Assembly: GCF_019703515.2 (NCBI RefSeq)
Contig: NC_059372.1
Location: forward strand, 20,721,931 to 20,785,930
Reading direction: 5' to 3'
Source: Myxocyprinus asiaticus
Lineage: Eukaryota; Chordata; Actinopteri; Cypriniformes; Catostomidae
DNA: 64,000 nt
Shown in pieces: positions 23,114 to 34,674 of this stretch. Numbering within the stretch: position 1 is the first letter of the stretch; each line of letters opens with the position of its first letter. Below the pieces are notes generated by a model, which did not search any database, was not told where the DNA came from, and saw only the letters and a list, made by a program, of their open reading frames with translations. A program made the translations under genes and the position numbers.

Positions 23114-23119
23114 TCTAGA
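21813..23119. other. Intergenic DNA, no gene recognised
   Basis: AT-rich. Near 22380-22450 is a stretch of the GCTGGTTTATGCTGGCTAG type that is dispersed in fish genomes. A poly-T run near 23090-23111 precedes the degenerate SCR exon. Confidence 0.4.
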
Positions 23120-23304
23120 TGGGTGCTCAAAGCCTGAAGTTCCACATTCAATTAGAATTGAATTCTAATTCAATTCCAGGTCACTAGGTAAGTCATGTTA
23201 TAAAATACAAATGTGAAGATGGTATGACATGAAAGGAGTGGATGAAATTTTGTGTACAGAAAATGGATGGAACCCTGAACCACCAAAGTGCGATCGTAAA
23301 AACA
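23120..23304 (+). pseudogene. Degenerate SCR/sushi exon
   Basis: After a poly-T tract and TTTAATCTAG the sequence reads GCSKPEVPHSIRIEF. It then runs into an AATTAGAATTGAATTCTAATT near-palindrome and stops, resumes at YKCEDGMT, shifts by one frame, and ends CTENGWNPEPPKCD. The spacing of Cys, Trp and PPKC is that of an SCR module, but it cannot encode one in a single frame. Confidence 0.78.
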
Positions 23305-26300
23305 GTAAGGAAACATTGTTTTTAATGATTTTAATTGTATTACAGTATGATTGCACACCCTTTTATTTGCTATTAATGTCAGTCTATGAAAGAGTTGTAT
23401 GAAAAAGTAAAACATAATTAAAGGAATTGTTTGCCCCAAAATGAAAAATGTTCATGTACTACCCCTCATTTCATTTGAAGAGAAACAGTTTTAGTAATTG
23501 AGCTTTTGTTCGAGTTAATCATCGCATTTCAGTGATTTGTTACCAAAAATATAAAGAAGTAATGATTGTGATGATTAGAATGGTATTGGAGCTGTTAGAG
23601 TTTTGCATCAGATTCAATTGCTGTATAGCACTGGTTTTTAACAGTGTGGGGGGCATGAAAGACTGCCCTAGTTTTCATATCTCGTTCACTTACACATTTA
23701 AATTTGTGATGTACACACAAGAAACAATGAAGTTTGGGTGCAATTTCATCTCCTTATATGGTGTCTAGTGTGCTTAATGTGCTGCAGTTATGTAAACGAA
23801 GATGCTCCCGTGTGTGCTCCACATTCGATGGGTAAAGGGGAAGATTTTCATGAATCAAGACTTAAATTTCAGTCTGTTGCTCCAAAACACTATTGAATGG
23901 CTTTAGAAGACTTGAAATATAGCTTAAAAATGGTATGGATGTTTTTTTTCCCCCCGCTAAGTGGACCCTGGATAACCCACACATCGTCCTCCCAACCCCA
24001 CACCAACTTCACCAACTTTCCTTGTTCAAATCATGCTTTCTTGAATAAACTTAGTTCCTAGCCATATATGTAAGTGCAGCCTAGTTCTAGCAGGAAGACT
24101 AGCAGCTGTACATCATCGCACTATTAGCTAGGTAACTCCAAGCCAATCACATGTAAACCATTGCTTTATAAGTCTGCTCACATACTATCACATTAATGTT
24201 TCAGTGTGCTAACACGGCAACCTCCACCACCCCACCGCCACCGGTTGAGTCCCTTCCTGCACGGGGGTAGGCTCCTCGCCCCTGCCTCCTATCTCCGGCA
24301 GGATCTGATGGTTCCGAGTACAACTTATTCGGGCCGCCAGACAGGGCTTACGCCAAAGAGAGACATTACATTCCTGTTTTTATATTCATCAAATAAATGT
24401 TACTCAAAACTTTACTCTAAAACTAAACATCTAAAACTTTACTCAAATCTGCGAGTCTTCCTGATAAAACATGGATTATTTGTATTATTTTTCTATGCTA
24501 TTCTTGTTCTGCTTTAAACTTGGTTCCCACATAAATAAACATGGAAATATCAGGGAATATTAAAATTGTGATTTCCAGGCCTGGTAAATTTATGGAAATG
24601 TGTATAAAATGATTAAAAAAAATGATCGTTTCTCCCCCTCTGTGCCATATATTTCTGTTTGAATCTCAGAATTTCCTTCTTATTCTAAGTGCTATAGGAA
24701 TTGAGTGGAAATTTTAAGATTAAATAGTCTTTTTTCCTCTTACTGTTCTCTAAACTGTACCCTTTGTAACCCACCCACTCTGAGTTCTCCTGAGTCTTGT
24801 TGTTGAGTCTCCTTTTGCTAATCATCCTTTCAAATAAGACGACCACCTCTGTTTGTGGTTTTAGTAATCAAATCATAAAATGTTAAGGAAGGACGCTGTT
24901 TACACCATTATTAAGCATTGTCCACTTGTGAACAAATCGCACAAAATATTTTTTAACCAGGTGTAAACATTAAACCAGGTGTAAACTGTCGCTGCATCCA
25001 AAAACACATACTTCCCTAATTTTCAGTATGCCAAAAAATGGAGTAGAATCCTTGGACACCCTACAAAACACTGAATTTAAAACACTGAAAAAAAGAGAAA
25101 GAAAAAAAGGTCAGGGAACTGCAAGTCGTGTTGCAGACTTTAGATCTGAATTGATTGATTTTTTGATGTTGTTACTATGTCATATCAGTGGTGATTCCAG
25201 AAATCTCCAAGTGAGTGAACCTTGGTGAAACAGGGTGGACCTCTATTCTGTGCCTAATTTCATTGTGAGTATAATGAAGTGTAGGCCTACCCCTTTCCTC
25301 AGCCGTTATGAGTCAACATTCGCTCATTTACACACAGCTTGATACTTATAGTTGCATAATTACTAGTACAACACCCCCCAATAATCAAAACAAGCAAGTA
25401 AAAGAAGTTTGGGTAAAAGAGGATGCAGTCACCCTATTTTATGTGGCTGTTTTTTGTGTGTTTAAGTACCCCGCATGCAGGATATGAAATGTTCTCGTCG
25501 TTAGACACAGTGGCAGGTGAATGCCCAATTTTTCCAGCACTTACATTTTTCATATATATAATTTTAACAATGTTATTTTAGAATATAAAATAGGCCTATA
25601 ACATATCATACCAGGCTATTATTATAATAATAATGATCATAATAATCTTGTTCAAGAACCATTTTTGGGGTTGTACCGAATTATAACACATATGGCAATT
25701 TACCTTAGTCAGCCATATCACCCTGCACACTATTCCTGTAAATTGTTCCTAGATGACTGACAGAGAAGAAATAGTAAGAACTCGTCATATGTGTGTGTGC
25801 CACGAGAGCGCCAAGAAACCACACACAGCTAATCAGACGCGTATCGATGGATGTTCTTTCATCTGTTCTCAAAATATAAAAAATTTGCCTCTTCAAACGT
25901 GCGTCTTTGTGTCTAATGGCATTTCATGTCATTTGTCACTCAGAGACATCTTACAGGTCACCTGAAATACCCGCATTTGGCGGGTGCTAATTTCATTCCC
26001 TGGCCGCATACCAAACCACAGAAATCCCATGTTATCTGCAGAAACTTCTACCACACTCCCACGTAAAAAAAATACAAAACAAATGAGATTAAACAATGGT
26101 AGAACAAAAGTAAACTTTCATATAGGCAAGTACAATTTAGAATGAAGAGGTTAAGACTTCCATGAATTACACACAAATTACTGATGAATTTTCAGTCTTG
26201 TTTCAAAGGGGGCATGACAAAGAAAAAATTGAGAACCACTGAGTTAAGTTTTCATGGACGTCCCCGCATGGTATTTTACATGAATTCAAATGATTTAGAT

Positions 26301-26389
26301 TAATATGTAGGCAGATATTGTTATTTATTCATATGTCGTGATATATTGGTACATAAACCAATTGTAAAAAACTTTTGATCATTTTAAAC
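23305..26389. other. Decayed RCA intron with repeat fragments
   Basis: The interval holds a half-copy of a TTAA MITE end near 23419-23475 (AAGGAATTGTTTGCCCCAAAA). It also has facing ends CACTGGTTTTTAACAGTG (23629) and AATTGAGAACCACTGAG (26229) that may mark a hAT-type insertion. A G+C-richer stretch at 24200-24350 has no recognised gene. Frames here have no support as genes. Confidence 0.4.
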
Positions 26390-26724
26390 TTGCAGATAGC
26401 AGTGTTAAGGCCTTGTTGAATGTGTGCCCTAGCCCATTTAAGAAAAAATAATCAGATGCATGATTTATTTTGAGATTGTGTAGGTTTGTTCAGGAATGGA
26501 CATTCCATATTTATTTTTCTTAAATTATTAATTTAATTTGTTCAGATCTTAAAAAGGTCTTAAAAGCCTTAAATTTGTGTCACTGTCTACATACTACACC
26601 AGATGATCTAGAGATGTCTCTTACATTTCTATCCTGTTTTTGTTAAATGTAGTGTAGTTTCGAATATATATTATTTAGTTGGATTCTAACTTCATAGGAA
26701 ACATCTTATTTTTGTGTGTGCGTG

Positions 26725-26742
26725 TGTGTGTGTGTTTTTGAA
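26725..26742 (+). repeat. (TG)n microsatellite
   Basis: Short TGTGTG run with one CG interruption, in the decayed membrane-exon intron. Confidence 0.7.
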
Positions 26743-26854
26743 TAATCAGGTTTAGTCATTTGCAACACTAAACTGTTGTGAAATTCCTCTCTGTTTATTA
26801 GGTGTTGCTGGAATAGGGCTGGAGGACATTATTATTATTATTATTATTATTTTG

Positions 26855-27011
26855 CTATTAACAGTTTTTATTGATTCCATACATAAATCATACAAACATA
26901 ACATAAAATACGGAATCAATTATATACATTAAACCCCTCCTCCGAACATTCCCCCACACCCCCCACCTGACTCAAACAGGCACTACAATGGTCACCAACA
27001 ATTATAACATA

Positions 27012-27049
<38 letters not shown>

Positions 27050-28545
27050 TAAACATTTAAAAAAGAGATATATTTTCAAACAACATCATCTATTCTAGAA
27101 TAAATCTTATGGACTGATGAAAAAAATTTATTGTCCCTCCCAGATGGGTTCAAAAGTCTCCAAATATCTGTGAGACCGAGATTTTTACATATCCTGTAAA
27201 GCGTCAATGTTGCTCTAGGGGGCTTACACACTTTGGCTTCACTATGATCAAGGACTGAATCCATCAATAGATTAAAGTCTCCTCCCAATATTATATCATG
27301 AGGAGTGCCAGCGGCTTCCAACATCCCTTCAAGATCTATAAAAAAAGCCCTGATAATCAGCGTTAGGTGCATAAATATTAGCCAAAATCAACCTTTGCCC
27401 CTGAATTTCTGTTAAAACAATAATGACTCTTCCTAATTTATCTTTAATCTGTTTGAGACCTTTGAATTGTAGATGTTTACTTATCAATGTAATGACTCCC
27501 ATGCTTTTACTTAAGCCAGCACTAAAGAAAACATGCCCACCCCATATCTTCCCAAATTTTTCAGCTTCCTGCGAGGAAAGATGTGTTTCTTGAAGAAACA
27601 CTATATCACATTTCTTATGTTTAAGAAAAGAAATAACCTTCCTCCTTTTTATGGGGTGCCCCAACCCATTCACATTCCACGTGGTGAGAGACAATCCACT
27701 CATACTAACATTTAACATTTTGACATATTAGAAAAAATAGATTAACAAAAATAAAATTATAACGACCACATTCCAACATTAGAGCAGCAATCAAACCCCG
27801 AACTTCCCCCAGAACCAAATAAACAGAGAAAAAAAAAAGTGTGCATTAACTCCGCGCACAACAGCGCCAACCGGCATCTATCCCTCTAAACTCAGACAGT
27901 CCATGTACGCCTACGAGAGACCCCGCGACAACTTTGCCATCGGATTGCTCAAGTCTGGTGCTTCTATACACATTTTTTGAGATAGAATTACAAACAGAAA
28001 ATATTTTATAAAACAAACTCCAGCCAATAAGTGGGAAAAACACAAAAAACTTGTAGATTGCCCCGAAGGAGTGTTCCTCCACAAAACAAACTCCAGCCAC
28101 TAGCGGAACCGGCACACACAAAAAACATTTAAAAAAAGAGGGGGTGGGGTCGTTCATTTCCTCGGACAGTCAAACGAATGTTCAGTGAGCCGGTCCAGTC
28201 GGTCATTACACGGGTGCAACACATGCCCTAATCACTCCAATGTCCTGCAAGAAATATTCCACAAAACAAACTCCAGCCGATAGGAGGCATAAGCACCAAG
28301 AACAAGCAGATTCATCCACAACTGTCCCGAAGAAATGATTCTACACAAAACAAACTCCAGCCGCTAGGTGGAACCAACACAAAATGAAACAAAAAAGGAG
28401 CTCAGTTTCCTTGGACAGTCATGTTTAGTGAGACAGGTCCACTAGGCAGCAACATGAAAATCACCAAATGGCTTACTCACTCCAATGTCTTTATGAAAGA
28501 CATCGCTTGCTGTGGGCATGTCAATTCTCTACGTCCATCCTTAGT
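26855..28545 (-). mobile_element. L1-type LINE, internally deleted copy
   Basis: On the minus strand, the right part (27720-28545) matches the inter-ORF region of the L1 at 53062-58422, with its CAAACTCCAGCC repeats. Next comes ORF2 endonuclease coding DNA (27076-27718). The extreme left (26855-27060) matches the 3' end of that L1. All reverse transcriptase sequence is missing, so it is a deletion derivative. It interrupts the decayed membrane exon of the second RCA copy. Its right side is cut by a Tc1-like element. Confidence 0.8.
27076..27718 (-). pseudogene. L1 ORF2 endonuclease domain fragment
   Basis: From the minus strand: MSGLSLTTWNVNGLGHPIKR (APE-type endonuclease start), then VFLQETHLS, NIYAPNAD and HDIILGGDFNLLMD, ending SRIDDVV. 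These are the usual metal-binding and catalytic blocks of a LINE endonuclease, here in two overlapping frames because of a frameshift near 27340. No reverse transcriptase follows. Confidence 0.85.
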
Positions 28546-29727
28546 ATCTATTCTCAGGCCAAAAGTTTGGAATAATGTACAGATTTTGCTCTTATGGAAA
28601 GAAATTGGTATTTTTATTCACCAAAGTGGCATTCAACTGATCACAATGAAAAAAAATTTCAGAACTTCTTAAACTACTTCAAAGAGTTCTCATCAAAAAA
28701 TCCTCCATGTGCAGCAATGACAGCTTTGCAGATCCTTGGCATTCTAGCTGTCAGTTTGTCCAGATACTCTGGTGACATTTCACCCCACACTTCCTGTAGC
28801 ACTTGCCATAGATGTGACTGTCTTGTCAGGCACTTCTCACACACCTTACAGTCTAGCTGATCCCACAAAGGTTCAATGGGGTGAAGATCCATAACACTCT
28901 TTTCCAATGATCTGTTGTCCAATGTCTGTGTTTCTTTGCCCACTCTAACCTTTTCTTTTTGAATTTCTGTTTCAAATGTGGTTTTTCTTTGCAGTTCTTC
29001 CCATTAGGCCTGCACCCCTGAGTCTTCTCTTTACTGTTTTACATGAAACTGGTGTTGAGCGGGTAGAATTCAATGAAGCTGTCAGCAGAGGATATGTGAG
29101 ACGTATATTTCTCAAACTAGAGACTCTGATGTACTTATCCTCTTGTTTAGTTGTACATCTGGCCTTCAACATCTCTTTCTGTCCTTGTTAGAGCCAGTTG
29201 TCCTTTGTCTTTGGAGAATGTAGTGTACACCTTTGTATGAAATCTTCAGTTTTTTGGCAGTTTCAAGCATTGTATAGCCTTCATTCCTCAAAACAATGAT
29301 GACTGATGAGTTTCTAGAGAAAGCTGTTTCTTTTTTGCCATTTTTGACCTAATATTGACCTTAAGACATGCCAGTCTATTGCATACTGTGGCAACTCAAA
29401 AACAAGCACATAGACAATATTAAGCTTCATTTAATGAACCAAATAGCTTTCAGCTGTGTTTGATATAATGGCAAGTGATTTTCTAGTACCAAATTAGCAA
29501 TTAACATGATTATTCAAGGATAAGGTGTTGGAGTAATGGCTGCTGGAAATGGGGCCTGTCAAGGTTTGATCAAAAATGACTTTTTTCAAATAGTGATGGT
29601 GCTGTTTTTTTACATCAGTAATGTCCTGACTATACTTTGTGATCAGTTGAATGCAACTTTGGTGAATTAAAGTACCAATTTCCTTCCGAAACAGCTAAAT
29701 CTGTACATTATTCCAAACTCTCAGTGT
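28546..29727 (-). mobile_element. Tc1-like element with transposase remnants
   Basis: The left end AGTTTGGAATAATGTACAGA and the right end (reverse complement AGAGTTTGGAATAATGTACA) form inverted termini. On the minus strand, 28972-29172 gives an HTH/linker part (RRLRGAGLMGRTAKKN). 28674-28943 gives the C-terminus with LHPIEPLWDQLD, where the DDE Glu would lie, and RMPRICKAVIAAHGG. The section with the first two Asp residues is absent. Confidence 0.8.
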
Positions 29728-29755
29728 ATGTATGTATATATATATATAAGTATAT

Positions 29756-29890
29756 ACAGTGCTGTGAAAATGTATTTGCCTCTTCTTGATTTCTATTTAT
29801 GTGTATTTTTCATACTAAATTGTTTTAGATCCTCACACAAGATATAACACAAAACAAAGGCAACCTGAGTAAACACAAAATACAGTTTAA
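29756..29890. repeat. Terminal fragment of another Tc1-like element
   Basis: CAGTGCTGTGAAAATGTATT and the following 110 bases have the form of a fish Tc1-like terminus. No partner end or coding sequence is seen. (TA)n runs flank it at about 29737-29748 and 29898-29916. Confidence 0.5.
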
Positions 29891-30494
29891 ATGTTTATAT
29901 ATATATATATATATATCACAGATAATTGAACAAGAAATTAGTCAAGACTATCGTTAATACCATATGCGCATGCATTTACATGTGTACTGTATGTATGTTC
30001 GCTTAAATAATGTGCCAGCCAGAAGTTTGCACCACAAAATAATAATTCTTTCACTTGACAGACTGTGTATAAATTGTCCGTCAAGCTGCCCGAGTCTTTT
30101 TGATATACCTTTTTTTTCCCTTCTATTTTCTGTAAAGCTGCTTTGGAAAAATATGTAGTGTCCAAAGCATTAACCAAATAAAGGTGAATTTAACTGATCA
30201 TACAGTCTGTGTGGTTTCAATCATTTTAAGAGCCGTATAGAGCAGAAAGTATTTTCTTAGCCAGGAGTTACACTGGAAATCATTTACTCTGGTGTAAATA
30301 TACTTTTGCATACCTGTATAATAAGTTACTATTTTACATTCGCCACAGGGGGCAGTTGACAATCTTTGGACTTTTACAGTAGATATTTACTTGCTTTCAG
30401 ATTTGATTAATTTTGTCTTTTTAAAAGTGCATTTATAAGGATACTGATATGACTAGAGTCTTCATTTTAATATGAGTGGTGATGATTTCCTACA

Positions 30495-31945
30495 TACAGG
30501 TGCATCTCAATAAATTAGAATGTCGTGGAAAAGTTCATTTATTTCAGTAATTCAACTCAAATTGTGAAACTCGTGTATTAAATAAATTCAGTACACACAG
30601 ACTGAGGTAGTTTAAGTCTTTGGTTCTTTTAATTGTGATGATTTTGGCTAACATTTAACAAAAACCCACCAATTCACTATCTCAAAAAATTAGAATACAT
30701 CATAAGACCAATAAAAAAAAAACATTTTTAGTGAATTGTTGGCCTTCTGGAAAGTATGTTCATTTACTGTATATGTACTCAATACTTGGTAGGGGCTCCT
30801 TTTGCTTTAATTACTGCCTCAATTCGGCGTGGCATGGAGGTGATCAGTTTGTGGCACTGCTGAGGTGGTATGGAAGTCCAGGTTTCTTTGACAGTGGCCT
30901 TCAGCTCATCTGCATTTTTTGGTCTCTTGTTTCTCATTTTCCTCTTGACAATACCCCATATATTCTCTATGGGGTTCAGGTCTGGTGAGTTTGCTGGCCA
31001 GTCAAGCACACCAACACCATGGTCATTTAACCAACTTTTGGTGCTTTTGGCAGTGTGGGCAGGTGCCAAATCCTGCTGGAAAATGAAATCAGCATCTTTA
31101 AAAAGCTGGTCAGCAGAAGGAAGCATGAAGTGCTCCAAAATTTCTTGGTAAACGGGTGCAGTGACTTTGGTTTTCAAAAAACACAATGGACCAACACCAG
31201 CAGATGACACTGCACCCCAAATCATCACAGACTGTGGAAACTTAACACTGGACTTCAAGCAACTTGGGCTATGAGCTTCTCCACCCTTCCTCCAGACTCT
31301 AGGACCTTGGTTTCCAAATGAAATACAAAACTTGCTCTCATCTGAAAAGAGGACTTTGGAACACTTGATGCCTTGACCCCAGCCTCAGTCCATTCCTTGT
31401 GAAGTTCACCCAAATTCTTGAATCGATTTTTCTTGACAATCATAAGGCTGCGGTTCTCTCGGTTGGTTGTGCATCTTTTTCTTCCACACTTTTTCCTTCC
31501 ACTCAACTTTCTGTTAACATGCTTGGATACAGCACTCTGTGAACAGCCAGCTTCTTTGGCAATGAATGTTTGTGGCTTACCCTCCTTGTGAAGGGTGTCA
31601 ATGATTGTCTTCTGGACAACTGTCTGATCAGCAGTCTTCCCCATGATTGTGTAGCCTAGTGAACCAAACTGAGAGACCATTTTGAAGGCTCAGGAAACCT
31701 TTGCAGGTGTTTTGAGTTGATTAGCTGATTGGCATGTCACCATATTCTAATTTTTTGAGATAGTGAATTGGTGGGTTTTTGTTAAATGTGAGCCAAAATC
31801 ATCACAATTAAAAGAAGCAAAGACTTAAACTACTTCAGTCTGTGTGCACTGAATTTATTTAATACACGAGTTTCACAATTTGAGTTGAATTACTGAAATA
31901 AATGAACTTTTCCACGACATTCTAATTTATTGAGATGCACCTGTA
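30495..31945 (-). mobile_element. Tc1/mariner element with ~200-bp inverted termini
   Basis: Both ends begin TACAGGTGCATCTCAATAAA. The inverted similarity runs about 200 bases to CTCAAAAAATTAGAAT with few differences, implying a fairly recent insertion. The element is 1.45 kb, flanked by TA, and encodes a nearly full-length transposase on the minus strand. Confidence 0.9.
30779..31680 (-). pseudogene. Tc1-like transposase, near full length but frameshifted
   Basis: The N-terminal frame 31680-31255 has KTADQTVVQKTIIDTLHKEG and AGCSQSAVSKHVNRKLSGRK (HTH). A deletion near 31380 then puts the FSDESK region, holding the first catalytic Asp, out of frame, where it reads SFQMRASF. The second frame 31258-30779 resumes MKSSVKFPQSVMIWGAVSSA, with FQQDLAPAHTAKS (second Asp) and NSPDLNPIENIW (Glu). 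The C-terminus AKGAPTKY is intact. Confidence 0.9.
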
Positions 31946-32776
31946 TATTGCAAAATTACATTTCATGTCTTTAGGAGTTACAACTGTTTGAGGAAAAATT
32001 ACTGGGTACATCTTTATGTCTACTCTCATTTATTTATTTTCCCCACTTAGGTTTTTTTTGTGCCAAAACATTTTAGTTTTTGTAACATATTTTAGTTTGT
32101 CATGCCCATTTTCCACCTTTTCTTTGATCCATTTAAAAGACAGGTTGTTTTTGCTGATGTGCCTTTGTAAACACCCTTTTTGCATGTGAAATGAGGATCT
32201 GTCTCCACACAAGTCAGGCTTATCTCACTTTTATAAAGTGTTTGTTTTTATTATTTAGGCATTACAAAAAGCTATTTTTGGATGTTTCACAAATTAATTA
32301 AACAAACTGCCCACTGAAAACACATGAATGCATGAGTAATTTTGGCACTTTGTCACAGCCCATTATATTAACTGATGAAAAACAAAGAGTGGTATCAAAT
32401 TAAACACTGATATTTCTATTATTTGCTTTTAAGTCATAGAAAATCAAGGGTAATTAATTAACACAAAAAGTTTTTTTTTTTTTTACAGTGATTGTCTTGA
32501 ACAGAACCATATTTGGTTCCGTAAGAACCTTAAAGAACTTTTTTCCACCACAAAACATTTTGTGCAATGGGAAGGTTCCGTGGATTTTAAAGGTTCTTTA
32601 TGAAAACATACATGCTGATAAATAACTTTTATCAGAGGTTATTTTAAGAGTGAATGTATAATTTCAAGATTCTTATTTGTGATGATTTAGTATTCATTTC
32701 CAAATTACAGTTTTCATGAATAATTATTGTTTAGATTAGGAAAAAGAACTCTCATAAACCCTATGCACTTGACTAG
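31946..32776. other. Intergenic DNA with the 3' end of the decayed RCA copy
   Basis: 32190-32250 matches the 3' UTR end of the intact RCA gene (GGATCTGTCTCCACACAAG). 32490-32600 resembles a dispersed GGTTCC/AAGAACC repeat. No gene is seen. Confidence 0.45.
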
Positions 32777-34215
<1,439 letters not shown>

Positions 34216-34674
34216 CATTTAGCATTTAAATATTGGCAAATCTTCAATTTACAAATACAAAAAAATATTAATCTAGCACAGTACAAGAAATAAACAATCA
34301 GATTTAAAAGACAAATAAGATAAATAATAGTAGTCCTAAAAACAATAAATGAATTGCAAGTTGGTCTAATGCAAAATACATCAAAAATGTAATTTACCTC
34401 AAGTCTAGTTTGCCACTAGATAGAGTAACATGCACTGTATGTGTATTGAGATAATTCACATGGAGTGAACATTTTGATTATTTCACCCCTTCCTGTCAGA
34501 AACAAAAATGAATTTGAAAAACATTATTTATCTTAGAATGCACAATCTCTTAAAAACATTCAGATATTGCGCTAGATCCATAAATTCTTGATTACCAACA
34601 ACATTGAGGGCTGGAATTTTTTGACACCCATACAAACCATGTAAATTAACATGAAGTTTTTTTTCCCACTAAAA
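34216..34674 (-). other. Probable 3' UTR and flank of ATP6AP1
   Basis: The sequence runs from the ATP6AP1 stop codon to the Tc1 element on its 3' side. It is AT-rich. A clear AATAAA on the minus strand was not identified. Confidence 0.45.

Larger units (their letters stand above)
23120..32260 (+). pseudogene. Decayed second copy of the RCA gene, fragmented by transposons
   Basis: Collinear blocks match the intact gene. 23120-23304 is a broken SCR exon. 23555-23635 matches 2090-2150. 23965-24060 and 24745-24850 match the linker-exon region at 8190-8290. 26450-26830 matches 15815-16165, including the acceptor and start of the second membrane exon. 30228-30365 matches 16905-17050. 32190-32250 matches 18515-18575. 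Reading frames are lost throughout and an L1 and several Tc1 elements separate the blocks. Inference: a tandem paralogue that became a pseudogene. The matches were read by eye; no alignment score is available. Confidence 0.7.

Noticed and set aside
24206..24517. 103-codon frame in a G+C-richer stretch
   Set aside because: No domain, splice or codon evidence; likely a repeat fragment.
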